Assembly (NCBI GenBank): GCA_001897355.1
Contig: MKST01000011.1
Span: 105,870 to 169,869, forward strand
DNA: 64,000 nt
Source of the DNA: Solirubrobacterales bacterium 67-14
GTDB taxonomy: Bacteria; Actinomycetota; Thermoleophilia; Solirubrobacterales; 70-9
Direction of reading: 5' to 3'
Position numbers and translations under genes: made by a program. Below are positions 55,342-62,905 of the stretch, in pieces. Position 1 is the first letter of the stretch; every line of letters starts with the position of its first letter. The notes under the pieces are model-generated. The model searched no databases, was not told where the DNA came from, and worked only from the letters and a program-made list of their open reading frames with translations.

Positions 55342-55359
55342 GCCCGGCGCGAGCCGGGC
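55342..55359 (+). ncRNA. 7-bp hairpin with GCGA tetraloop in peptide mRNA 3' end
   Basis: 55342-55348 pairs with 55353-55359, closed by a GNRA-type GCGA loop. It lies between the peptide stop and the terminator and may stabilise the short mRNA. It is listed as an RNA structure, not as an independent gene. Confidence 0.35.
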
Positions 55360-55371
55360 CGGGGGATGAAA

Positions 55372-55412
55372 AAAGGGCCGCGACCACGCTCAAAGCGTGA
55401 TCGCGGCCCTTT
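55372..55412. terminator. Strong bidirectional terminator
   Basis: A 19-position stem (55372-55390 with 55394-55412, one mismatch) with a 3-nt loop is flanked by A6 on the left and TTT on the right. It ends both the peptide mRNA on plus and the membrane-protein gene on minus. Confidence 0.88.
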
Positions 55413-55465
55413 CAAGTGCGCTGATCCGGGGGCTCCCACCCGGACCGGCGCAAGTTTGCCACCCC

Positions 55466-56212
55466 CTAGACGGCGGGCGGCGGGCCGGCGTCCTCCTCGA
55501 CGACCACGGTCTCTTCGACCACGGCCACGCCGCCTTCTTTGAGCTCGACCAGCCGGTAGTAGAGGACCGTGGCGAGCATCGAAAGGTACGGGTAAAGCAA
55601 GATTCCGAGGATCAGCCCGACCAGGGCTCCGAGCCACCAGCTCGCCAGGCTGACCAGCACGGTCAATGCGGCGACGCCCCAGACGATGAGGATGGCCAGG
55701 ATGCCGACCGCCAGGATCCTCATCCGGTTGTCCCGGGTGAGCTCGGCGCTGCGGGACATCGAATCGAAGATGCCGCGGCCTTCGACCACCAGGGCCGGCA
55801 GCGACACGGCCAACACCAGCGCCACGATGACCCCGGGCACGATCAGGAGCACGAGCCCGACGCCGACCAGGATGCCGACGATGATCTCGAGCACGATGAT
55901 CGCCAGGATCCGCGGCCAGACCGAACCGAGCAGGTCGCCGATCGTGTAATCGACCTCACCGCTGGTCTCCACGTCTTGGACGATGCGGATCACGGAACCC
56001 ATCAGCCAGGCGCCCGCGACGAGCTGGACCAGCCGTCCGAGGAAGCTTCCGAGCCAGCCGTCCCCGAGGATGAACTGGATGATTGCTGCCGGAACCAGCA
56101 GCAACAGGGCAACCAGCCAGAACGTGCCGAATGCCTTCTGGTAGATCTCACCGGTCTGTTCGAAAACCCCACCAATGTCGAGATGACCGCCGGTACCGCT
56201 TGTACCACTCAT
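55466..56212 (-). CDS. Polytopic membrane protein, GPDPase-membrane-domain-like
   Basis: A 248-aa membrane protein starting MSGTSGTGGHLDIGGVFEQT with a good Shine-Dalgarno (GGAGGAG 8 nt upstream); a longer frame from 56266 is less likely. About six hydrophobic segments are spread between residues 28 and 220. Long helical loops carry GEVDYTIGDLLGSVWPRI and SMSRSAELTRDNRMRIL. This pattern matches the membrane domain found in some glycerophosphodiester phosphodiesterases and in DUF-type proteins; no catalytic motif is present. Acidic C-terminus (VVEETVVVEEDAGPPP). Role unknown. Confidence 0.75.
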   Translation of the reverse strand: MSGTSGTGGHLDIGGVFEQTGEIYQKAFGTFWLVALLLLVPAAIIQFILGDGWLGSFLGRLVQLVAGAWLMGSVIRIVQDVETSGEVDYTIGDLLGSVWPRILAIIVLEIIVGILVGVGLVLLIVPGVIVALVLAVSLPALVVEGRGIFDSMSRSAELTRDNRMRILAVGILAILIVWGVAALTVLVSLASWWLGALVGLILGILLYPYLSMLATVLYYRLVELKEGGVAVVEETVVVEEDAGPPPAV

Positions 56213-56338
56213 CGCTACTCCTCCTTCGGTTTTGCGGGAGGTCCCGCCATTTGGGCCTTTGCACACGACCCGCCGGATACCTTCCCGCGGGAAGAGGGCT
56301 TCACCCCCTAGGGATGAGGGAGCAGTTCTGGATGGGGA

Positions 56339-56344
56339 TATCTT
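56339..56344 (+). promoter_or_regulatory. -10 box TATCTT, leaderless start of DUF2252 gene
   Basis: TATCTT ends 6 nt before the ATG at 56351. Confidence 0.45.
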
Positions 56345-56350
56345 GACTCC

Positions 56351-57769
56351 ATGAAACGCGTTTCAGGCACCTCGACGCTGACCCAGGACTCACCCCATCT
56401 GACCGGCAAGGAGCTGCGCAAGCACGCCTCTCGGGAGAGCCACGCCGAGTGGACGCCGGAACCGGACCGGGATCCCATCGGGATCCTGCTGGCCCAAGGC
56501 GAGAGCCGGGTCCAGGACCTGCTGCCGATCCGGTACGGCCGGATGTCGGCCTCACCCTTCGCCTTCTACCGGGGCGGCGCCGCGATCATGGCGGCCGACC
56601 TCGCCCCCACTCCGACCACCGGCGTGCGGGTCCAGGCCTGCGGCGACGCCCACATCTCGAACTTCGGCGGCTACGCGGCCCCGGACCGCCGGCTGGTCTT
56701 CGACCTCAACGATTTCGACGAGACCCTGCCCGCCCCCTGGGAATGGGACGTCAAGCGGATGGCCGCCAGCGCGGTGATCGCCGCGCGGGAAAACGGGGCC
56801 GGCAAGAAGGCCGCCCGGAAGATCGTGCTGGCCGGGATGGCCCAGTACCGCGACGTGATGCGCCGGCTCGCCGGCCTCAGCTACCTGGACGTCTGGTACG
56901 CCCGGCTCGACGTCGAGCAGCTGGTCGAGATCCTCGAGAACGTCCATGGGGCCGACTCCGGCATCAACCTGCGCCGCGACATCGCGAAGGCCAGCCGCAA
57001 GGACAGCAGCCGCGCCCAGCGCAAGCTGACCGAGGAGACGAGCGACGGCGAGCCTCGCTTCGCCAGCCGCCCGCCGCTGCTGGTCCCCGCTTCCGAGCTG
57101 GCGGGGAACCTCGGGCTGACTGACCTGGACGCGATCAAAGGGCTGCTCGAGGGGTTGCTCCAGCAGTACGCGGACACGCTCCCGCCGGACCGTCAACACC
57201 TGTTCGGCCACTACCGGTTCGTGGACATGGCCCGCAAGGTGGTCGGAGTCGGGTCGGTCGGAACCCGGGCCTGGGTGCTGTTGTTCCTCTCCAACCGCCG
57301 CAAGGATCCGCTGGTCCTGCAAGTGAAGGAAGCCCAGGCATCGGTGCTCGCTCCCTACGCCGGCGCCTCGAAGTTCCGCCTCCAGGGCCGGCGGGTGGTC
57401 GAGGGGCAACGCCTGACCCAAGCGGCCAGCGACCTCTTCCTCGGCTGGGTGCGGGCCCAGGGGCCGGATGGCGAGGTCCGTGATTTCTACGTGCGCCAGC
57501 TCTGGGACGGCAAGCTCTCGGTCGACATCGATTCGCTCGAAGAGCGGGGGCTGAGCGAGTACGTGCGGGCCTGCGCCGGGGCGCTGGCACTCGCCCATGC
57601 CCGCACCGGCGACCGGGTCGCGATCGCCGAGTACCTGGGCAAGAACGACAGCTTCGACCAGGCGATCGCCGAGTTCAGCCTGCGTTACGCGAAACAGAAC
57701 AAGCAGGACTTCGAGGCGTTCACCGCCGAAATCGAATCGGGCAGGATCGAAGCCACCCCCGGCATCTGA
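56351..57769 (+). CDS. DUF2252 protein
   Basis: A 472-aa member of the DUF2252 family, common in actinobacteria. Conserved stretches include RYGRMSASPFAFYRGGAAIM, VQACGDAHISNFGGYAAPDR (metal/nucleotide-like Asp-His), VFDLNDFDETLPAPWEWDVK and VGVGSVGTRAWVLLF. The DxHxxNFG and ND(F)DE motifs look like the catalytic loop of aminoglycoside-phosphotransferase-type kinases, so a kinase-like fold is plausible. Substrate and role are unknown. A leaderless start is predicted. Confidence 0.9.
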   Translation: MKRVSGTSTLTQDSPHLTGKELRKHASRESHAEWTPEPDRDPIGILLAQGESRVQDLLPIRYGRMSASPFAFYRGGAAIMAADLAPTPTTGVRVQACGDAHISNFGGYAAPDRRLVFDLNDFDETLPAPWEWDVKRMAASAVIAARENGAGKKAARKIVLAGMAQYRDVMRRLAGLSYLDVWYARLDVEQLVEILENVHGADSGINLRRDIAKASRKDSSRAQRKLTEETSDGEPRFASRPPLLVPASELAGNLGLTDLDAIKGLLEGLLQQYADTLPPDRQHLFGHYRFVDMARKVVGVGSVGTRAWVLLFLSNRRKDPLVLQVKEAQASVLAPYAGASKFRLQGRRVVEGQRLTQAASDLFLGWVRAQGPDGEVRDFYVRQLWDGKLSVDIDSLEERGLSEYVRACAGALALAHARTGDRVAIAEYLGKNDSFDQAIAEFSLRYAKQNKQDFEAFTAEIESGRIEATPGI

Positions 57770-57783
57770 TCCCTGGTTGCCAA

Positions 57784-57789
57784 TACGAT
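57784..57789 (+). promoter_or_regulatory. -10 box TACGAT, leaderless start of adenosine deaminase-like gene
   Basis: TACGAT ends 7 nt before the GTG at 57797. Confidence 0.45.
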
Positions 57790-57796
57790 CCGGACC

Positions 57797-59212
57797 GTGA
57801 GATCCCGACCCGTCCTGCTCGCCGCCCTGTTCCTGCTGGCCGCCCTGCTGCTGCCGGTCACGGCCCCGGCGGGGGCTTCGGCAAACGTGGCCGGTGCGGC
57901 GAAGCGCCTGGACAACCTGCGCCAGAAGCCGGAACGGCTCCGGCAGTTCCTGCGCGGCATGCCGAAGGGGACCGACCTGCACACCCATCTATCGGGGGCC
58001 GTCTACGCGGAGGCGATGATCCGCTGGGGAGCAGAAGACGGCAAGTGCGTCGACACCATTACTTTCGTCTCGACCTTCCCGCCCTGCACCGGCGACCAGG
58101 TCCCGTTGAGCGACGCCCTTTCGAACACCCAGCTCTGGGACCAGATCCTCGCTGTCTGGTCGATGCGCGAGTTCCGCCCCGACGCCTTCTCCGGCCACAA
58201 CCACTTCTTCGCCACCTTCGACCTGTTCGGCTCGGCCTTCAGCGGCCGCCAGGGCGACGGGCTGGCCCAGGTCACCCAGCGGGCCGCCGACCAGAACGAG
58301 CAGTACGTCGAGCCGCTGATCACGCCCCAGTTCGGCGCGACCCTCGCCATCGCCAACCAGGTCGGCTACAACCCCGATTTCGCGGCGATGCGGCAGGCGA
58401 TGATCGACGCCGGGATCACCAACGCGATCCCGGCGGCCGGACTGACCGCTTCCAGCACCCTCAGCCGCCGGTCCGACCTCCAGGGCTGCGAGACCGACGA
58501 CCCGGACCCGGGCTGTGACGTGCTCGTCCACTTCGACGTCCAGGTGCTTCGCAACCAGCCGCCGGCCGTGGTCTTCGCCCAGCTGCTGTTCGGCTTCGAG
58601 CTGATGAAGGCCGACCCGAACTGGGCCGGCATGAACATGGTCCAGCCCGAAGATGCCGCCTACTCGACCTCGGACTACAACCTCCACATGCGGATGGTCA
58701 AGTACCTGAGCTCGGTCTATCCGGGCGAGAACGTAACCCTGCACGCGGGCGAGCTGGTGCCCGGCGTGGTGCCGCCCTCGGACCTGCGCTTCCACATCCG
58801 GCAGGCCGTCAACATCGCCGGCGCCGACCGGATCGGCCACGGAGCCGACCTGCGCTGGGAGCGGAACCCCGGCCAGATCCTGCGCAGCATGAAGAAAAAG
58901 GGAACCTGCCTCGAGGCGAATCTGACCTCGAACCAGCAGATCCTCCGGCTCTACGGCAAGCGTCACCCGATCCGCGACTACGTCAAGGCCGGGGTCAAGG
59001 TCACCCTCTCGACCGATGACGAGGGTGTCTCTCGCACCGACCTGACCGCCCAGTACGTGAAGGCGGTCCGGCAACACGGCTTCGGCTACCGCCGCCTCAA
59101 GAGATTCGCGACGGACGGCCTCCGCTGCGCCTTCCTCACCCCGGCCGAAAGGAAGGCCGCCCTGGCCGACCAGAAGCAGCGCTTCCGCAAGTTCGAATCC
59201 CGCTTCCCCTAG
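57797..59212 (+). CDS. Exported adenosine deaminase family protein
   Basis: A 471-aa adenosine deaminase-like enzyme with an N-terminal signal sequence (LLAALFLLAALLLPVTAPAG, about residues 7-26). Catalytic motifs are intact: metal-binding HTHLSGA near 57, LHAGE with the proton-shuttling Glu near 317, RIGHGADL near 347, and the metal Asp in STDDEG near 408. This predicts extracellular or periplasmic-side deamination of adenosine, like secreted ADGF/ADA2-type enzymes. It starts with a leaderless GTG. Its stop shares CTAG with the stop of the cyclase gene on the other strand. Confidence 0.87.
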   Translation: MRSRPVLLAALFLLAALLLPVTAPAGASANVAGAAKRLDNLRQKPERLRQFLRGMPKGTDLHTHLSGAVYAEAMIRWGAEDGKCVDTITFVSTFPPCTGDQVPLSDALSNTQLWDQILAVWSMREFRPDAFSGHNHFFATFDLFGSAFSGRQGDGLAQVTQRAADQNEQYVEPLITPQFGATLAIANQVGYNPDFAAMRQAMIDAGITNAIPAAGLTASSTLSRRSDLQGCETDDPDPGCDVLVHFDVQVLRNQPPAVVFAQLLFGFELMKADPNWAGMNMVQPEDAAYSTSDYNLHMRMVKYLSSVYPGENVTLHAGELVPGVVPPSDLRFHIRQAVNIAGADRIGHGADLRWERNPGQILRSMKKKGTCLEANLTSNQQILRLYGKRHPIRDYVKAGVKVTLSTDDEGVSRTDLTAQYVKAVRQHGFGYRRLKRFATDGLRCAFLTPAERKAALADQKQRFRKFESRFP

Positions 59213-59970
59213 TCGAGGATCGCCACGACGCGAGCCGGGGCGGCTGAGCCGCCGACCAGCTTCAGCGGGAAGCAGGCGACGGTGAAGCCGCGGGGCGGCA
59301 ACTGGTCGAGGTTGGCCAGGCGCTCGATCTGCGAGTAAGGGATGTCGGCCTGGTGGGCCTCCCAGAAGATCCCGGCCTCTCCCTTCTCCTTGGCCTCCTC
59401 GGCCTGTATCCAGAGCGGCCGATCCCAGCCCCAGGCGTCGATCCCCATCACCCGGACCCCACGGTCGTAGAGCCACTGGGTGGCGGCGGCGCTGACGCCG
59501 GGGCCATGGGCCATGTACTCGAGCGTGCCGAGGAAGCGGTCGCAGCCGGTCCGGACCAGGCAGATGTCGCGCTCGGCGATCTCGTGCCCGATCCGCTCGA
59601 GCTCGGTCTCGATGTCGGCGATCCCGATCACCTCGCCGTCCTCGCGCTCGTGGAAGTCGAGCAGGAAGCCGGGCCGGAAGAACCAGTCGAGCGGCAGCTG
59701 GTCGATCGTCTCGGCCGGTTTGCCCTGGATCGTCGAGTTGTAGTGCCAGGGAGCGTCGACATGGGTCGAGCTGTGGGTGCCGAGCAAGGTGAAGGTGTCG
59801 ACCGCCCAGCCCTCGCCGTCGCGGAGCAGTTCCGGGCCGACCCCGAACAGCGTCTCGATCTGCTTCGCGCCTTCCTCATGCGACGTGTAGTCGACGTCGA
59901 CTCGCACGACCTCAGGGGCGCCTTCCGGTCCCGGCTCGATCGGAGCCGATAGATCAATCAATCTGCTCAT
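59209..59970 (-). CDS. Cyclase / kynurenine formamidase family metal hydrolase
   Basis: A 253-aa PF04199 hydrolase. The signature reads GTHSSTHVDAPWH, with metal-binding His and Asp, near residue 64. DICLVRTGCDRF and VMGIDAWGWDRP follow. Members open cyclic amides or act on N-formylkynurenine; the substrate here is unknown, and no other tryptophan-catabolism gene is near. Its ATG is only 23 nt from the start of the divergent SDR gene, and its -10 overlaps the SDR -10. Confidence 0.88.
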   Translation of the reverse strand: MSRLIDLSAPIEPGPEGAPEVVRVDVDYTSHEEGAKQIETLFGVGPELLRDGEGWAVDTFTLLGTHSSTHVDAPWHYNSTIQGKPAETIDQLPLDWFFRPGFLLDFHEREDGEVIGIADIETELERIGHEIAERDICLVRTGCDRFLGTLEYMAHGPGVSAAATQWLYDRGVRVMGIDAWGWDRPLWIQAEEAKEKGEAGIFWEAHQADIPYSQIERLANLDQLPPRGFTVACFPLKLVGGSAAPARVVAILD

Positions 59971-59977
59971 GCCAGGC

Positions 59978-59983
59978 AGACTA
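59978..59983 (-). promoter_or_regulatory. -10 box TAGTCT for the cyclase gene
   Basis: TAGTCT on the minus strand ends 7 nt before the ATG at 59970. It shares 2 bp with the opposite-strand -10 box of the SDR gene. Confidence 0.5.
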
Positions 59984-59987
59984 GAGT
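59982..59987 (+). promoter_or_regulatory. -10 box TAGAGT for the SDR gene
   Basis: TAGAGT ends 6 nt before the ATG at 59994. It overlaps the cyclase -10 by 2 bp, so only one promoter can open at a time. Confidence 0.5.
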
Positions 59988-59993
59988 GCCTAC

Positions 59994-61016
59994 ATGACCG
60001 CGACTGATGGTGCGAAGGGGACGGTCCTGGTCACCGGGGGCTCCGGCTTCCTCGGTGGACGGGCGATCATCGACCTGCTCGAACGGGGCTACGAGGTGCG
60101 AACCACCGTGCGCAGCAAGGCCAAGGCGGCGCGGGTCGAGGAGAACATCTCGAACGAACTGGGCCGGCCGGCCGGGATCGAGTTCTTCGAGGCGGACCTT
60201 TCCAGCGACGAGGGCTGGGCTGAAGCGGCCACGGGATGCCGTTACGTCCTGCACATCGCCTCGCCCTTCCCTCCGGGCAAGCCGAAGGACCCACAGGAGC
60301 TGATCAAGCCAGCCGTCGAAGGCGCGACGCGGGTGATCAACGCCGCCCTGGACGCCGGGGTCGAACGGATCGTGATGACCTCGTCGGTCGCGGCGATCCG
60401 CGGCGGCGAGAACCAGGAGAACCGGCCCTACACCGAAGAAGACTGGACCGAGGTCGACGCGGTCGCCGTCTATCCCCAGTCGAAGACGCTGGCCGAGCAG
60501 GCCGCCTGGGAGCTGGTCGACGAAAGGGGCGAACGGGAGAAGCTGGCGGTGATCAATCCCAGTGCCATGCTCGGCCCGGTCATGCCCGACGATGACTCTT
60601 TCTCACTCGAAGGCATCCAGCGGCTGCTCGACGGGATGCCGGCCGTACCGGAGATCGGCTTCAGCTGGGTCGACGTGCGCGACGTTTCCGCCGCCCACAT
60701 CGCCGCGATGGAGAAGCCCGAGGCCGGCGGCCGACGCTACATCGTTTCCGGCCCCTTCCTCTGGCTGCTCGAGGTGTCCGAGATCCTGCGGGAAAAGGTG
60801 CCGGACCTGGCCCAGAAGGCGCCGACCCGCAAGGCCCCCAAGTTCATGGTCCGGATCATGGCCATCTTCGACCCGGGCGCCCGTGCCCTGATCCAAGACA
60901 TCGGCAAGCGCAACGACTTCGACACGACCCGGGCGAAAGAGGTCCTGGGAATCGAAGCCCGCCCGGTCGAAGAAACCATCGTCGACTGCGCCAAATCCCT
61001 CGCTACCCGAAGTTAG
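59994..61016 (+). CDS. Extended SDR, dihydroflavonol reductase/epimerase-like
   Basis: A 340-aa NAD(P)-dependent extended short-chain dehydrogenase. The Rossmann motif GGSGFLGGRAIIDLL is near residue 15, the catalytic Ser is in MTSSVAAIRGG, and YxxxK reads YPQSK near 160. The C-terminal substrate domain includes GFSWVDVRDVSAAHIAAME. It is most like dihydroflavonol-4-reductase-type reductases of bacteria, which act on aldehydes or ketones. The substrate is unknown. It is divergent from the cyclase gene and leaderless. Confidence 0.88.
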   Translation: MTATDGAKGTVLVTGGSGFLGGRAIIDLLERGYEVRTTVRSKAKAARVEENISNELGRPAGIEFFEADLSSDEGWAEAATGCRYVLHIASPFPPGKPKDPQELIKPAVEGATRVINAALDAGVERIVMTSSVAAIRGGENQENRPYTEEDWTEVDAVAVYPQSKTLAEQAAWELVDERGEREKLAVINPSAMLGPVMPDDDSFSLEGIQRLLDGMPAVPEIGFSWVDVRDVSAAHIAAMEKPEAGGRRYIVSGPFLWLLEVSEILREKVPDLAQKAPTRKAPKFMVRIMAIFDPGARALIQDIGKRNDFDTTRAKEVLGIEARPVEETIVDCAKSLATRS

Positions 61017-61022
61017 CGGTAC

Positions 61023-61120
61023 GCCGTGGGGTTGGGTAGGCATCGCCGGGACGGTCGCGGGCGGCATTCAGCCGCCCTCCCCCTTGAGCGTCCCGGACGA
61101 CGCCCACCCAACCCCACGGC
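61023..61120. repeat. 98-nt compound hairpin after the SDR gene
   Basis: Outer arms 61023-61041 and 61102-61120 pair at 18 of 19 bases. A second imperfect stem joins 61042-61052 with 61090-61101. A 7-bp apical stem joins 61059-61065 with 61071-61077. It lies in the gap between convergent SDR and M23 genes, 15 nt before copy A of the repeated element. Confidence 0.6.
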
Positions 61121-61135
61121 TACCCCAACCCGATC

Positions 61136-61260
61136 GGCTCGACTGCTCCTGCTGCCATGAGGGCAATCAAGTTCGTAGGCATCTCGGGGGATGTGCTCTT
61201 TCCGACTGCGTAGTCCCGCACCAAGGAAAGAGCACAACCCCCGAGGCCCAAAGCAACAGG
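61136..61260 (+). repeat. Covarying-stem element, copy A
   Basis: Parts in order: box GGCTCGACTGCTCCTGCT (61136-61153), 29 nt of spacer ending CAT, stem arm 61183-61203, 21-nt loop 61204-61224 starting GACTGCGTAGTCCCGCAC, stem arm 61225-61245 (20 of 21 paired), 7 nt, GCAACAGG (61253-61260). The same order and spacing occur in copies B and C. The loop can refold as GACT/AGTC or TGCG/CGCA. It sits in the 256-nt gap between the SDR and M23 stops. Confidence 0.8.
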
Positions 61261-61272
61261 CAAATCCGGGGA

Positions 61273-62082
61273 TCACCAATCCCAGGCGTTTACGAGCGGT
61301 TCGGGGTTGAGGAGCCTGCCGTGGGTTCGGATCTCGATGTGCAGGTGGCAGGGCGTGCTGGCTGCGTTGCCCGTCTGGCCGACCGAGCCGAGGCGGCGAC
61401 CGGCCCGGACCTTCTGGCCCTTGCGGACCGGGGGCGGACGGAGCATGTGGGCGTACTTGTAGGTCCGTCTCTCCCCCTCGCCTTTCAGCACGACGAAGTT
61501 GCCGTAGAGCTCCGGATCGTAGGCCCGCTTGAGGATGGTGCCGGCCCGTACCGCCACGATCGGGGTGCCGCAGGCGGCGGTGATGTCAAACCCCTCATGG
61601 GTGCGGCCGTCCACCCTGGGCGCACCGAACTCGCCGATGTAGCCCCGGGTGCCATGCGGCCCGTCGAGCGGGAATTCATGGGAGTGGAGCCGGATCCGGC
61701 CAACCCGCCTGAACGGCCCCCCGATCGGGCCGGCCACCACCTCGTAACGACCAGCCGGTGCGAGCCTCCCACCCTGGGTGAGGCCGTCCCAATAGATGTG
61801 GTGCCAGCGAACCGGCTTCAGCGAGCCGGTGACGACGCGCCGGACGGTCAGGCCGTTGCCTAGCTCCTTGACCCGGATCGCGATGTGGCGATTCTCCCTA
61901 CCGTTGAAGCGGAAGTGGAAGCGGATCGGGTCCACGGAGTACGGAATCGCCTGCTTGGGCGTCACGCCCCGGTCCAAGAGCCGGAACGGCTGCTTCGGCG
62001 CCGCTTGGGCCGGCCCTGCAAATGCGAGAGCCGCCACCAGGACGGTGACGGCTCCGGCGAAGCTGCGGCAGAAGCTGCTCAA
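61273..62082 (-). CDS. Exported M23-type (LytM) metallopeptidase
   Basis: A 269-aa secreted peptidase with a signal peptide (residues ~5-27, ending GPAQAA). A beta-sandwich region (about 35-135) precedes the LytM domain. Zinc ligands include HEGFDI near 163 and HLHIEI near 247. M23 enzymes cleave peptidoglycan peptide crosslinks, often during growth or division. The start is TTG at 62082 with GGCGGAAG before it, only 9 nt after clpP, so it is likely cotranscribed with clpP, an unusual partner. Confidence 0.85.
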   Translation of the reverse strand: MSSFCRSFAGAVTVLVAALAFAGPAQAAPKQPFRLLDRGVTPKQAIPYSVDPIRFHFRFNGRENRHIAIRVKELGNGLTVRRVVTGSLKPVRWHHIYWDGLTQGGRLAPAGRYEVVAGPIGGPFRRVGRIRLHSHEFPLDGPHGTRGYIGEFGAPRVDGRTHEGFDITAACGTPIVAVRAGTILKRAYDPELYGNFVVLKGEGERRTYKYAHMLRPPPVRKGQKVRAGRRLGSVGQTGNAASTPCHLHIEIRTHGRLLNPEPLVNAWDW

Positions 62083-62091
62083 GCTTCCGCC

Positions 62092-62676
62092 CTAACGATG
62101 CTCGATTACCCGGTCGATCAGGCCGTATGTGGTGGCCTCTTCGGCGCTCATGAAGTAATCGCGCTCGGTGTCGTGGGTGATCTTCTCGAGGTCCTGGCCG
62201 GTGTGCTTGGCGAGGATCTTGTCGAGCCGGCTGCGGGTGTCGATGATCTCGTTGGCGTGGATCTCGATGTCGGTCGCCTGACCCTGGAAACCGGAGGAGA
62301 CCTGATGGATCAGGATCTTCGAGTTGGGCAGCGACATCCGCTTGCCCGCAGCGCCGCCGGCCAGCAGCAGGGCGCCCATGCTCATCGCGATGCCGACGCA
62401 GATGGTCTGGACGTCGGGCTTGATGAACTGCATCGTGTCGTAGATCGCGAGGCCCGCGTAAACGGAGCCGCCGGGCGAGTTGATGTAGAGGCTGATGTCC
62501 TTCTCGGGATCCTCCGCATCGAGGTGGAGCAGCTGGGCCACCACCAGGTTGGCGATGTCCTCGTTCACACCGGTGCCGAGGAAGATGATGCGCTCGTTGA
62601 GGAGCCGGGAATAGATGTCGAACGAACGCTCTCCGCGAGAGGTCTGCTCGACGACCATGGGGACAAGTGGACTCAT
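62092..62676 (-). CDS. clpP: ATP-dependent Clp protease proteolytic subunit
   Basis: Serine protease core of the Clp degradation machine. The catalytic triad is visible: Ser before MGALLL in [14 protein letters not shown] (about residue 99), His in LIHQVSSG (about 124) and Asp in DTERD (about 173). The length (194 aa) is typical and no second clpP copy is next to it, unlike clpP1-clpP2 in many actinobacteria. A TAGGAT box 6 nt before its ATG predicts a leaderless transcript. Two copies of the covarying element lie upstream. Confidence 0.96.
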   Translation of the reverse strand: MSPLVPMVVEQTSRGERSFDIYSRLLNERIIFLGTGVNEDIANLVVAQLLHLDAEDPEKDISLYINSPGGSVYAGLAIYDTMQFIKPDVQTICVGIAMSMGALLLAGGAAGKRMSLPNSKILIHQVSSGFQGQATDIEIHANEIIDTRSRLDKILAKHTGQDLEKITHDTERDYFMSAEEATTYGLIDRVIEHR

Positions 62677-62682
62677 GCCGCA

Positions 62683-62688
62683 ATCCTA
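62683..62688 (-). promoter_or_regulatory. -10 box TAGGAT, leaderless start of clpP
   Basis: TAGGAT ends 6 nt before the clpP ATG at 62676, identical to the tetR box. Confidence 0.5.
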
Positions 62689-62756
62689 TAGATGCGATCT
62701 CCCCGACTCAGAGTCGTATGTAGTACCTGTTGCACCGGGCGTCGGGGCTGGTTTTA

Positions 62757-62881
62757 CCTGTTGCTCTTGGACTCGGGGTGTGGGGGTCTGCCTTTGTGCG
62801 GGACTACGCAGTCGGCAGACCCCCACACCCCGAGATGTGAGCGGAGCTGGCCGGTCTGCTTGGAGCAGGAGGAGTCGAGCT
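62757..62881 (-). repeat. Covarying-stem element, copy B
   Basis: Read on the minus strand: box AGCTCGACTCCTCCTGCT (62864-62881), 29 nt ending CAT, stem arm 62814-62834, loop 62793-62813 (same as copy C), stem arm 62772-62792 (all 21 pairs), 7 nt, GCAACAGG (62757-62764). The stem sequence differs from A and C at eight positions. A second GCAACAGG occurs at 62726-62733. Confidence 0.8.
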
Positions 62882-62905
62882 GATTCCCTGCCTCAAGGGC
62901 TAGGC

